Program-made: the position numbers and the translations under genes
DNA from: RGIG6307 sp964424345
GTDB lineage: Bacteria > Bacillota > Clostridia > Lachnospirales > Lachnospiraceae
Length of the DNA stretch: 36,707 bases
Direction of reading: 5' to 3'
Assembly (NCBI GenBank): GCA_964424345.1
Contig: CAYRIK010000017.1
Location: 1-36,707, forward strand
Shown here: one piece after another, positions 26,327 through 35,283 of the stretch
Position numbering within the stretch: the stretch's first letter is position 1
Layout: each line of letters starts with the position of its first letter
Notes under the pieces: model-generated
Told to the model about the DNA's origin: nothing
Database searches by the model: none
The model's input: only the letters and a program-made list of their open reading frames with translations

Positions 26327-27253
26327 TTAACCTAAGACTTCTCCCTTGCATACAGAATATCCTAACAAAAAGTCTTTGCATGCCATACGTTTTTTACCCT
26401 CAATCTGCAGTTCCAAAATCTGTAAACCACCTTCTTTTGTTGCTACAGTAAAACTATTCTTATCCACATCTGTAATAGTGCCAGGCTGTGCAGTCACGCC
26501 TTTTACAACATTTGCTTCCCAAATTTTAAGCTGTTTTCCTTTATAGAAGGTATATGCACTTGGCCATGAATTTAATCCTCTTACCAAACGCTCCAATTCT
26601 TCTGCAGTTTTTGTAAAGTCCATCTCACCCAACTGCTTTGTGAGTTTTTTCGCATGTGTCGCTTCTTCTTCCTTCTGTGGAATTGGTGTCAATGCTCCTG
26701 CTTCGATTAAAGGAAGTGCTTCCACGATTGCTTCTGCACCAAGCACCATTAATTTATCAAACAGACTTGCACCTGTTTCTTTTGCATCTAATACATATTC
26801 CTTGGTATATAAAATATCACCTGTATCACAACCTGCATTCATCTGCATAATTGTTACACCTGTTTTTTCTTCTCCATCGATAACTGCCCACTGAATTGGT
26901 GCAGCACCACGATATTTTGGCAATAAAGAAGCATGAATATTCACGCAGCCATACTTTGGAATATCTAATATTTCCTGAGACAAAATCTGTCCAAATGCAG
27001 CTACCACAAAAATATCTGCTGGTATTTCTCGTAATCTTTCTACTTCTTCTGCATTTTTGATTCTTGTTGGCTGATATACAGGAATATCATGTGCCAATGC
27101 AACTACCTTTACAGGTGTCATCTGAATTTCTTTTCCTCTGCCCTTTGGTTTATCAGGCTGTGTATATACGGCTGTAATTTCATGACCTGCTTTGATCAAT
27201 GCTTCTAAAGCACCACTTGCAAAGTCAGGTGTTCCCATAAAAACAATCTTCAT
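26327..27253 (-). CDS. fmt: Methionyl-tRNA formyltransferase Fmt
   Basis: Fmt formylates initiator Met-tRNA using 10-formyl-tetrahydrofolate. The 308-residue protein has an N-terminal formyltransferase domain with catalytic Asn105, His107 (VNIHASLLPKYRG) and Asp143 (GCDTGDIL), matching the Asn/His/Asp triad of the Escherichia coli enzyme. A C-terminal OB-like tRNA-binding domain starts near 205 (RLVRGLNSWPSAYT). The ATG has AGAGGA eight bases upstream. It follows def by 18 bases; the pair adds and later removes the formyl group, which explains their linkage. Confidence 0.97.
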   Translation of the reverse strand: MKIVFMGTPDFASGALEALIKAGHEITAVYTQPDKPKGRGKEIQMTPVKVVALAHDIPVYQPTRIKNAEEVERLREIPADIFVVAAFGQILSQEILDIPKYGCVNIHASLLPKYRGAAPIQWAVIDGEEKTGVTIMQMNAGCDTGDILYTKEYVLDAKETGASLFDKLMVLGAEAIVEALPLIEAGALTPIPQKEEEATHAKKLTKQLGEMDFTKTAEELERLVRGLNSWPSAYTFYKGKQLKIWEANVVKGVTAQPGTITDVDKNSFTVATKEGGLQILELQIEGKKRMACKDFLLGYSVCKGEVLG

Positions 27254-27271
27254 ATTTTAATCCTCTTATTA

Positions 27272-27781
27272 CTATTCCATATCACGAGCAATCTCGTCCA
27301 TGATTTCTTCATCAGCAATATCTTCGTTGTTTACTAAACCGCCTTCTACTTTTTCAATGTAAAGGTGTCCGTCTAAATGCTCTAATTCATGGCAGAATGC
27401 TCTTGCAAGCAATTCTTCTCCTTCAATTTCAAACCATTCCATATCAATATTCTGAGCTCTTACTTTTACATAGTTTGGTCTTGTTACAATACCGCTCTTA
27501 CCAGGTACAGACAAACATCCCTCATATCCTGTCTGTTCTCCAGACATTTCTACGATTTCAGGATTGATTAATAAGATTGGATCTTCTCCTGTACAGTCAA
27601 TTACTACGATTCTTTTTAAAATACCAACCTGTGGTGCAGCAAGGCCTACACCGCCTGACTCATACATCGTATCAAACATATCTTCAATTAATACCTGTGT
27701 ACGATATGTGATTGTCTTTACTTCCTTACACTGTTTTGTTAATACGTCGTCTCCTAATTCTCTAATAGTACGAATTGCCAT
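27272..27781 (-). CDS. def: Peptide deformylase Def
   Basis: Def removes the formyl group from nascent proteins. The 169-residue cytoplasmic metalloenzyme has all three signatures: GGVGLAAPQ (43-51), EGCLS with metal-binding Cys89, and HELEHLDG with His131 and His135 and catalytic Glu132. The ATG has AGGGAAG a few bases upstream. It lies nine bases after priA. The C-terminal tail is acidic (EDIADEEIMDEIA). Confidence 0.97.
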   Translation of the reverse strand: MAIRTIRELGDDVLTKQCKEVKTITYRTQVLIEDMFDTMYESGGVGLAAPQVGILKRIVVIDCTGEDPILLINPEIVEMSGEQTGYEGCLSVPGKSGIVTRPNYVKVRAQNIDMEWFEIEGEELLARAFCHELEHLDGHLYIEKVEGGLVNNEDIADEEIMDEIARDME

Positions 27782-27790
27782 ATTTCTTCC

Positions 27791-30028
27791 CTAAAAGACA
27801 TTGACCGGATCAAAATCATACTGTACAATTTCATTTCCGCTATGTCTTTCTACCTTTCGTTTTTCTAATAAATTTTTTAATATCATAAGCGCTTCTAATC
27901 GGTTTGCCTTTACATAGATTACATATCGATACATATCTTTTATTTTTGCAATCGATGCTTCCGTTACGCCTAATACTTGAATATTTGGTTTGTTTTTGGT
28001 CAAAAAATTCAAATAATCTCCAAAATCTTCTGCCATGGACTTAACCCTTGGCTGCTCTTTTCCAAAAAACTGAATTGCCATCATTCTTCCAACCGGCGGA
28101 TATTGCATCAGTTCTCTAAAAAACATTTCTTCTTGATAAAATCCTTTAAAATCTTGTGCTGCAGCATATTGAATACTGTAATGCTTCGGTTGATATGTCT
28201 GAATCACTACTTCTCCAGGCAACGTTCCTCTGCCTGCTCTTCCTGCTGCCTGTGTCAGCAACTGAAACGTGCGCTCTGCACTGCGAAAATCTCCAAATGA
28301 CAAAGAAAGATCTGCTGCAATTACTCCTACTAATGTCACATTTGGAAAATCATGTCCTTTTACAATCATTTGAGTGCCAACCAACACATCTGCCTCTTTA
28401 TTTGCAAAAGCAGCTAAAATCTTTTCATAGCTGTCTTTGGTACGAGTCGTGTCTGCATCCATACGAAGAACTCGTATATTTGGAAACATCTGCAATAGTT
28501 TTTCTTCAATCTGCTGTGTACCTACTTTAAAACCAAGAATATACTTTGAACCACACTCTGGACAAAGTTTCACTTCTGGTATCGTATATCCACAATAATG
28601 ACAAGTCAATCTGCCATTTTGATGCTGTGACAATGATACACTGCAATGTGGACAACGCATAACATAGCCACAGCTTCTGCAGCTTATAAATCCAGAATAT
28701 CCTCTTCTGTTTAAAAACAATATGCTCTGTTCTTTTCGTTCCAGACAGCTTTGCAGCTTTTCCTGAAGACTCATACTAAACATACTGCGGTTTCCCATCT
28801 TGAGTTCTTCTCTCAAATCAACTACTTCTACATGAGGGAGGGCTCCGCCTGTCAAACGTTCTTTTAATTCAAACAAACGATACTTTCCTTGCTGAACTTC
28901 ATAATATGCTTCCATCGAAGGGGTTGCACTTCCAAGTACCAAACTCGCACCATAAATAGAAGCGACTTCTTTTGCAACTTCTCTTGCATGATATTTTGGA
29001 GTCTGCTCTGACTTGTAAGAGGTCTCATGTTCCTCATCCACAATGACAAGTCCAAGATTTGGAAATGGCGTAAATAACGCAGAACGTGGACCAATGATAA
29101 CTTTAATATCGCCTTGTTTAGCTCTTTGTATCTGATCGTACTTTTCTCCCTGTGACAAAGTAGAATTGATTACAGATACTTGTTCTCCAAATCTGGAATA
29201 AAAACGATGCAACGTCTGATATGTCAAAGAAATTTCAGGAATAAGCACGATTGCCTGTTTTCCTCTTTTTAATGTTTCTGCAATCAGTTCTACATAAACA
29301 GCAGTTTTACCACTTCCTGTAATACCATGAATGTAATATTGTCCGGTCTTTTCTTGATTCCAGTCTTCCGTAATCGAGTCTATAATATACTGCTGGTCTG
29401 CACTTAATGTGAAAAGATCTTGCTTTGTATGCGTAATATGCACTGGATTTCTGTACTGATTTTTGGTTTCTACCGCAATATAACCCGCTTCTTCTAACGT
29501 TTTTATCGTCTGTGCACCAATACGCAGTCCCTGCGTTGCTTCTTCATAAGAAAGTACTTGTTTTTCTAATAAGGCAGACAATAATCTTGCTTTTGCTTTT
29601 TGATTTCCTTTTTCTTTTATGCTGTCATAGTAAGAACTAATTTCTTCCAACGGTCTGTTACACTGTATTGTCTTTTGCACAATTCCTTTTACAGACTGTT
29701 TTACTGGAAGCACTGTTTTTAAAGCCTGTATCATTGTTACGCCATACTGTCGTTTCAAAAAATCTGCCAAAAGAATTTCTTTTGCTTCTATAGAAGTACT
29801 TCCTTTTTTGACCGATACTATGTCTTTTATTTTCGCAGGATCATAATCAGTTTCATAAGAAATCCCTATGCAATAGCCACTAATCTGCCTATTAGCGACC
29901 CCAAATGGAACAATGACCTGACAGCCAACTTCCACTTCCAAAGAAAGTTCTTTTGGAATACGATATTGAAATACTCTGTCCAATTTTTCATGTGTGATGT
30001 CTACAATAATATCTGCATAAACTTCCAT
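27791..30028 (-). CDS. priA: Primosomal replication restart helicase PriA
   Basis: PriA recognises stalled forks and D-loops and reloads the replicative helicase. The 745-residue protein has the N-terminal DNA-binding domain (1-105, starting ADIIVDI), winged helix (about 115-200), then the superfamily 2 helicase: Walker A HGITGSGKT (234-242) and DEEHE box (331-335). A zinc insert carries eight cysteines in four CxxC pairs (near 447-497), and AGRAGRG lies in the second helicase lobe. It begins one base after the murE stop with only a weak ribosome binding site, so its translation is probably coupled to murE. Downstream is def, as usual in Firmicutes. Confidence 0.97.
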   Translation of the reverse strand: MEVYADIIVDITHEKLDRVFQYRIPKELSLEVEVGCQVIVPFGVANRQISGYCIGISYETDYDPAKIKDIVSVKKGSTSIEAKEILLADFLKRQYGVTMIQALKTVLPVKQSVKGIVQKTIQCNRPLEEISSYYDSIKEKGNQKAKARLLSALLEKQVLSYEEATQGLRIGAQTIKTLEEAGYIAVETKNQYRNPVHITHTKQDLFTLSADQQYIIDSITEDWNQEKTGQYYIHGITGSGKTAVYVELIAETLKRGKQAIVLIPEISLTYQTLHRFYSRFGEQVSVINSTLSQGEKYDQIQRAKQGDIKVIIGPRSALFTPFPNLGLVIVDEEHETSYKSEQTPKYHAREVAKEVASIYGASLVLGSATPSMEAYYEVQQGKYRLFELKERLTGGALPHVEVVDLREELKMGNRSMFSMSLQEKLQSCLERKEQSILFLNRRGYSGFISCRSCGYVMRCPHCSVSLSQHQNGRLTCHYCGYTIPEVKLCPECGSKYILGFKVGTQQIEEKLLQMFPNIRVLRMDADTTRTKDSYEKILAAFANKEADVLVGTQMIVKGHDFPNVTLVGVIAADLSLSFGDFRSAERTFQLLTQAAGRAGRGTLPGEVVIQTYQPKHYSIQYAAAQDFKGFYQEEMFFRELMQYPPVGRMMAIQFFGKEQPRVKSMAEDFGDYLNFLTKNKPNIQVLGVTEASIAKIKDMYRYVIYVKANRLEALMILKNLLEKRKVERHSGNEIVQYDFDPVNVF

Positions 30029-30029
30029 G

Positions 30030-31502
30030 TTATTTTAATTCTTCCAAAATTTCCTGAATAAGCACTCTTTCATCCATTGGATATTTTACGCCTTCTATTT
30101 CCTGATAATCCTCATGGCCCTTTCCAGCAAGGATAATAATATCTCCTTCTTCTCCATGTTCGATTGCATAGCGTATTGCTTGCTTTCTGTCACAAATTTC
30201 TACATATTTTCCATTTGTTTTAGAAATACCTTGTTTAATATCTTCTATGATGTCCTGTGGCTTTTCAAAACGTGGATTATCGGATGTAATAATTGTAAGA
30301 TCTGCCAATCTTCCACTTACTTCTCCCATTTCGTAGCGACGAAGTTTGGAACGATTTCCTCCGCATCCAAACAAACATACCAAACGATGTGGTTCATATT
30401 CTTTTAATGTTTCCAACAAACTTTCTAATGCCATTGCATTGTGTGCATAATCTATCATAAGTGTAAACTTATCAGAAACAGGTACTAACTCGATACGTCC
30501 TTTTACTCTAGCTTCCATAAGTGCCTGTCTTACGCTGTCTTTATCTGCTCCAAAATGCATACAGATTGCAATAGCAGTCAGTGCATTATAAATACTGAAT
30601 TTACCAGGTGCTGCAATTTCTGCTTCCATATGGTATTTGCCAGTCACTTCAAATGCCGCACCAAGCTTGCCCGGTGTCTTTACCAATCTTGTGTTTACTG
30701 CACGAATATCATTGCCTTCTGAAAATCCATAACGTTCTATGCTGCAAGTGTGTCCTTCGATTACACTGTCAACGTGACTGTCATCTCCATTTACGATACC
30801 AACCAAACATTGTTTAAACAAAAGACCTTTACAAGCCATATATTCTTCAAAAGAAGCATGCTCATTTGGTCCAATATGATCTGGCTCTAAATTTGTAAAA
30901 ATACCATAGTCAAATACAAAGCCCTGTGTACGATGTAATAAAAGTCCCTGACTAGATACCTCCATAACAACTGCATCCATGCCAGCATCTGCCATACGTG
31001 CAAAATATTCTTGAAGTGTATAAGATTCCGGTGTCGTATTGATTGCTGGAATATGTGTATCTCCAATAATCGTTTCAATTGTTCCGATTAAGCCAACCTG
31101 CAATCCTGTTTTTTCTAAAATAGACTTTACCAAATAGGTAGTCGTTGTCTTTCCCTTTGTTCCTGTAATACCGATTGTTTTTAATTTAGAAGCAGGATGA
31201 TCAAAATATGCAGCTGAAATAAATGCCATCGCATAACGGCTGTCAGGTACTAAAATCACCGTAACATCTTCTGGCACTTCTACTTTCTTTTCTACGATTA
31301 ATACTTTTGCACCAGCCTGTACTGCTTTTTGTGCATATGTATGTCCATCAGATACCGCACCTGAAATACAAATAAACATACATCCAGGGATTACTTTTCT
31401 GGAATCATTAATTACAGCTGTAATCTCACCTTCTGTTGTACCTTGTAAAACAGTGTATTCTAACTCTTTTAATAAATAGGATATGTTCGTATTAAACTTC
31501 AT
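30030..31502 (-). CDS. murE: UDP-MurNAc-tripeptide synthetase MurE, meso-diaminopimelate type
   Basis: MurE adds the third stem-peptide residue to UDP-MurNAc-L-Ala-D-Glu. From the ATG at 31502 it has 490 residues. The ATP loop is GTKGKTTTT (114-122); NLEPDHIG and the NALTAIAI segment follow. The specificity motif is DNPR (408-411), the established marker of meso-diaminopimelate enzymes, whereas lysine enzymes have DDPN-like sequences, so this organism should have A2pm-type peptidoglycan. The start with AGGAGG six bases upstream (31509-31514) is preferred over the start at 31520. The gene is not in the dcw cluster but leads the priA-def-fmt operon, with its own promoter. Confidence 0.96.
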   Translation of the reverse strand: MKFNTNISYLLKELEYTVLQGTTEGEITAVINDSRKVIPGCMFICISGAVSDGHTYAQKAVQAGAKVLIVEKKVEVPEDVTVILVPDSRYAMAFISAAYFDHPASKLKTIGITGTKGKTTTTYLVKSILEKTGLQVGLIGTIETIIGDTHIPAINTTPESYTLQEYFARMADAGMDAVVMEVSSQGLLLHRTQGFVFDYGIFTNLEPDHIGPNEHASFEEYMACKGLLFKQCLVGIVNGDDSHVDSVIEGHTCSIERYGFSEGNDIRAVNTRLVKTPGKLGAAFEVTGKYHMEAEIAAPGKFSIYNALTAIAICMHFGADKDSVRQALMEARVKGRIELVPVSDKFTLMIDYAHNAMALESLLETLKEYEPHRLVCLFGCGGNRSKLRRYEMGEVSGRLADLTIITSDNPRFEKPQDIIEDIKQGISKTNGKYVEICDRKQAIRYAIEHGEEGDIIILAGKGHEDYQEIEGVKYPMDERVLIQEILEELK

Positions 31503-31528
31503 AATCTTCCTCCTAATCATATTACTTA

Positions 31529-31557
31529 ATCATATCACACCGCAATATTTTTTTCAA
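31529..31557 (-). promoter_or_regulatory. Promoter of the murE-priA operon
   Basis: On the minus strand TTGAAA (31552-31557) and TATGAT (31529-31534) are 17 bases apart, both five-of-six matches to the sigma-A consensus. The predicted start of transcription is near 31522, giving a leader of about 20 bases with AGGAGG. Confidence 0.7.
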
Positions 31558-31592
31558 CACAGCTTCGGCTCTGTCTCCAAAAATGCTTTTCA

Positions 31593-31621
31593 TTGCAAAC
31601 AATACTACTTTATGATAGAAT
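31593..31621 (+). promoter_or_regulatory. Promoter of the GH78-like gene
   Basis: TTGCAA (31593-31598) and TAGAAT (31616-31621) are spaced by 17 bases, 38 bases ahead of the start codon. It is divergent from the murE promoter; the two -35 boxes are 35 bases apart. Confidence 0.6.
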
Positions 31622-31659
31622 TATTTTACATAGTACAATTTATAAGTGAGGAACTTATT

Positions 31660-33330
31660 ATGTTAAAAAATATTTCATTTTGTTCTGAGGACACCCGTGT
31701 ACGCAAGTACATGCTGCCTCAAAAAATCTTATTTACAACTGGTATCGTAAAAAATGAAGAATTGCTATTAAAAGAAAGAGCAATTCAGGTCAATACTGTT
31801 GAACCAAACGTTACTTATATGAAAACAACAGATACCGAACGTGCTGGAATTTTATTAGATTTTGGTGTGGAATTTCAAGGAAGTGCTGTTCTTGGTATCC
31901 ATCGCATCAAAAACCTTTCCGGTGAAGGAATGACTCAGGCTTGTATGCGTCTTTCTTTTGGAGAATCTGCTAACGAAGCACTCTCTCACATCGGAGAAAA
32001 AGGTGCTTGCAACGACCATAGTCCAAGAGACTTTGAAACTCCTATTGTAAATTACTCTACTGTTACATTAGGAAATACAGGCTATCGTTTCCTTTATTTG
32101 GAACTTTTGACACCTTGTGTTGTATCTCTTGCCTGCGTACAAGGTCTGTTTGAATACCAGCCTTACGAATACATTGGAAGCTTTTCTTGTAATGATGCAT
32201 TATTAAACCGTATTTATGATACAGCTGTTTACACATGTCATTTATGTATTCAAAATGAATTATGGGATGGCATCAAACGTGACAGACTGATTTGGATTGG
32301 TGATCTTGCTCCTGAAATGAAAACAATCAAATATGTATTTGGTGAAATTCCTCAAATTTATCAAGCATTAGAAACATCTGCAAATGTAGCTCCAATTCCT
32401 CAGTGGATTAATAAAATGGCTACTTATTCTCTCTGGTGGCTTATCAACTTACAGGAATGGAGTTTCTACACTGGAAAAACAAGCTATCTTGATGCACAAA
32501 AAGATTACATTACAGATTTAACACATTTGATACTCAATAGCCTTGATGAACATGGTTATTTTGAGCCAAGCAGCTTTATTGACTGGCCTTCTAAATCTTT
32601 TGAAGAAGCTACACATGCTACAAAGGCTTTATATTTAATGGCAATGGATGCCTGCATTCAGATGCACACCTATTTCCACAACGATGAATTAGTAGAACTT
32701 TGTAAAAAGTCTGCTGCATCTTTAGCAGACAGTAAAGAATCCTGTGGAAACTTTAAACAAGTAGCTGCATTGCTTTTATTAAACAACATTGCAGATGAAA
32801 ATGCTGCTAAGTTATTAGCTTCCGGCGGCGCAAAAGGATTTTCTACTTTTATGAGTTATTATATTCTTTCTGCTATGGCAAAATGTTGTTCTACTGATGA
32901 TACATTAGATGCATTAAAAGAGTACTATGGTGCTATGTTAGACCTCGGTGCTACTACATTCTGGGAAGATTTCGACTTAGACTGGGTAGACGAACATGTA
33001 TGCCGTCTCGATGAAATTTACAAAGAAGGACAAAATGACATTCATGGTGATCATGGTGCTTATTGTTACAAAGGCTTCCGCCACAGTTTCTGTCATGGCT
33101 GGGCTTCTGGTCCTGTTGCATTCTTAACAGAACATGTACTTGGTGTAGATATTACTGGCGAAGGATGCAGTGAAATTACAATCAAACCTAACTTAGGTTC
33201 TTTAACTTTTGCAAACGGCAGCATTGCTACTCCTTACGGTAAAGTAGAGATTGCACATACTCGTTTAGAAGATGGAAGTATCCATACAGAGGTGCATGCA
33301 CCAGAACAGGTTAAAATCGTAATTGCTTAA
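31660..33330 (+). CDS. GH78-like alpha-L-rhamnosidase (cytoplasmic)
   Basis: This 556-residue protein resembles bacterial alpha-L-rhamnosidases of family GH78, which release rhamnose from plant glycans and glycosides. An N-terminal beta-sandwich (1-165, with LLDFGVEFQGS) is followed by the (alpha/alpha)6 catalytic domain. LWDGIKRDRLIWIGD (201-215) matches the conserved RD..WxGD segment bearing acidic active-site residues, and SFCHGWASGP lies in the C-terminal half. A short C-terminal beta domain has the ITIKPNLG and TPYGKVEI segments typical of GH78. It is short for the family and lacks a signal peptide, so it should act on imported oligosaccharides. ATG 31660 has GTGAGGA eight bases upstream; the in-frame extension to 31483 runs through the murE start and is rejected. 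Substrate is unproven. Confidence 0.82.
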   Translation: MLKNISFCSEDTRVRKYMLPQKILFTTGIVKNEELLLKERAIQVNTVEPNVTYMKTTDTERAGILLDFGVEFQGSAVLGIHRIKNLSGEGMTQACMRLSFGESANEALSHIGEKGACNDHSPRDFETPIVNYSTVTLGNTGYRFLYLELLTPCVVSLACVQGLFEYQPYEYIGSFSCNDALLNRIYDTAVYTCHLCIQNELWDGIKRDRLIWIGDLAPEMKTIKYVFGEIPQIYQALETSANVAPIPQWINKMATYSLWWLINLQEWSFYTGKTSYLDAQKDYITDLTHLILNSLDEHGYFEPSSFIDWPSKSFEEATHATKALYLMAMDACIQMHTYFHNDELVELCKKSAASLADSKESCGNFKQVAALLLLNNIADENAAKLLASGGAKGFSTFMSYYILSAMAKCCSTDDTLDALKEYYGAMLDLGATTFWEDFDLDWVDEHVCRLDEIYKEGQNDIHGDHGAYCYKGFRHSFCHGWASGPVAFLTEHVLGVDITGEGCSEITIKPNLGSLTFANGSIATPYGKVEIAHTRLEDGSIHTEVHAPEQVKIVIA

Positions 33331-33473
33331 TCTTTTGATTCACTTTTTCTTTGTGAATTCTTAAGAAATTTCATTTGTTTTTTATGGATTGTACATATTT
33401 CTAACACAATTTTACGCTATATTATTTATCAGATAGTTGATACATTCACTATCTCCCCCTCATAAGAAAATGC

Positions 33474-33499
33474 AAAAGACCAGAGCAATCTGGTCTTTT
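33474..33499. terminator. Bidirectional intrinsic terminator between convergent genes
   Basis: AAAAGACCAG (33474-33483) and CTGGTCTTTT (33490-33499) form a ten-base stem with a six-base loop. It sits just after recJ on the minus strand and 143 bases after the GH78-like gene. The intervening 33331-33473 has two weaker hairpins (33338-33358 and 33431-33454) and no coding sequence. Confidence 0.8.
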
Positions 33500-33513
33500 G
33501 TGCTTTAGCCTAT

Positions 33514-35283
33514 TTAACAAAAATATTTCATCTGTATCTGTACTTGTTCTCGCATCTGATATGTGTTGATTTGAAGCGTATAAATCATATGCATCGGAAA
33601 TGCACATGTATACTGATAAAGCTTGTCACTTGCTCCCGGTCCGAATTTTTCATCTAAAAACTCATGGAATTTTGAAAGATCTCCAAAATATACAACCTGA
33701 TGTGTCGTTCCATCGATTGACTGCACTGTATATCTGGCCGCATTTCCTTTTTGTCCCATCAAACGACCATGTGTCAAAATCAAATCTCTTTCTGCAAAAA
33801 GTGGTTTTGCATTTCCATTTCCGAATGGTTCTAATGTTTCTAGTTCTTTCAGAAGCTCTAAATTTGCCATAGACATTGGAATTGCCGCATCAATATAAAC
33901 TTTTTCTATAAAATCTTCTTCTTTTAGTCTACAATTTTGATTTAAGCGTTCTCTCAATACCCAAATATATTCTTCTTTTTCCATAGAAAGTCCTGCTGCC
34001 ATTTTATGACCGCCAAATTTTGTAAACAGCTCTTTACAAGCAGAAAGCTCCGTAAACATATCATAACATTCCATAGAACGCCCTGAAGCTTTTACACCAT
34101 CTTCTGACTTTGTAAAAACTAATGTTGGTCTTTGACATGCTTCTCGTATACGTCCCGCAATAATACCAGCCAAACTTTCGTGACAATCCGGTATATATAA
34201 AATGATGACTTTATCTTTGTCATGCCCGCTTTGCTTCAATTCTTCCAGTGCTTTTTGTGTATTTTCCACTGTCATAACTTTTCTTTTTTCATTTAATGAC
34301 TTTAACTGCTGGGCAAATATGATTGCTTCCTGCATATCTGTCATTGTTAAAAGGCGCAGTGCTTCTTCTGCTGTTTCCAATCTTCCTGTTGCATTCAGAC
34401 ATGGACCAATCAAAAATCCAAGATGATATGCAGAAATATTTTTATCCAAAAGCTCATACGCCTGTATTAATGCTTTTAAACCGATTGGTGGATTTGTGTT
34501 TAAAATACGAAGTCCTTCCTTAACTACTATACGATTTTCATCTACAAGATCCATTACATCACAAACTGTTGCAAGTGCTGCATACGGAATCAATTCTTGG
34601 ATAAGAGGATGCTGCTTACCAAGCAATACCTCTCCAAACTTCCATGCAATCATTGCACCGCATATTCCCTTAAATGGATATGAATCATCTGCCTGTTTGA
34701 TATTTACAATCGCATCTGCTTTTGGAAGCTGATATTGTTTTTCTCCATCTTGTTCTATAAAAGGCACTTCATGATGATCTGTAACAATAACCGTTAAGCC
34801 TTGCTCTTTTGCATATGCAATCTGTTCTAATGCTGCAATCCCATTATCACATGTCAGAATCGTATCTACTCCATTTGACACTGCATCTTCTACCATAGAA
34901 ATATTCAATCCATAGCCATCTTTCATACGATGCGGCAAATGATAATCTACTTTAGCTCCAAGTTCTTTTAATACGCTCCATAAAATAAAAGTAGCACAAA
35001 TGCCATCGCAGTCATAATCTCCAATAATACGAATGTATTTTTGCTCTCTAATCTTTGCTCGGATAATTTCTGCTGCTTTTTCACAATCCTTTAACTGCTT
35101 TGGATCATGTAATCCATCCAGTTCATTATTTAAAAAAATCTGTGCTTTTTGTTCTGTATTAATATCTCTGTTAATCAACACTTTTGCAAATGCCGGACTA
35201 ACACAAAGAGCGCTTGCCAAAGCAAGCGCATCTCCTCGTTTATTTTTTAAAAACCATTTTTCCAATGTCATTCTCCCACGCAT
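33514..35283 (-). CDS. recJ: Single-stranded-DNA-specific 5'-3' exonuclease RecJ
   Basis: RecJ degrades single-stranded DNA from 5' ends in recombination and repair. The 589-residue protein has the DHH-family motifs DYDCDG (89-94), TCDNGI (Asp146) and TDHHE (168-172), then GPCLNATGRL, and the DHHA1 region with ASGRSMECYD and FGGHKMAAG, followed by an OB-fold C-terminus (FGNGNAKP). These fit RecJ, not the shorter NrnA/oligoribonuclease group. The ATG shares one base with the upstream stop (TAATG) and has AGGA six bases upstream, so it is coupled to the pyrophosphatase gene. It ends at a terminator. Confidence 0.95.
   Translation of the reverse strand: MRGRMTLEKWFLKNKRGDALALASALCVSPAFAKVLINRDINTEQKAQIFLNNELDGLHDPKQLKDCEKAAEIIRAKIREQKYIRIIGDYDCDGICATFILWSVLKELGAKVDYHLPHRMKDGYGLNISMVEDAVSNGVDTILTCDNGIAALEQIAYAKEQGLTVIVTDHHEVPFIEQDGEKQYQLPKADAIVNIKQADDSYPFKGICGAMIAWKFGEVLLGKQHPLIQELIPYAALATVCDVMDLVDENRIVVKEGLRILNTNPPIGLKALIQAYELLDKNISAYHLGFLIGPCLNATGRLETAEEALRLLTMTDMQEAIIFAQQLKSLNEKRKVMTVENTQKALEELKQSGHDKDKVIILYIPDCHESLAGIIAGRIREACQRPTLVFTKSEDGVKASGRSMECYDMFTELSACKELFTKFGGHKMAAGLSMEKEEYIWVLRERLNQNCRLKEEDFIEKVYIDAAIPMSMANLELLKELETLEPFGNGNAKPLFAERDLILTHGRLMGQKGNAARYTVQSIDGTTHQVVYFGDLSKFHEFLDEKFGPGASDKLYQYTCAFPMHMIYTLQINTYQMREQVQIQMKYFC

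Noticed and set aside
31483..31659. In-frame N-terminal extension of 59 residues on the GH78-like protein
   Set aside because: It crosses both promoters and the murE start, is of non-family composition, and ATG 31660 has a proper ribosome binding site.
33338..33358. Terminator directly after the GH78-like gene
   Set aside because: The six-base stem with a nine-base loop is weak and not followed by a T run; the hairpin at 33474 is better.
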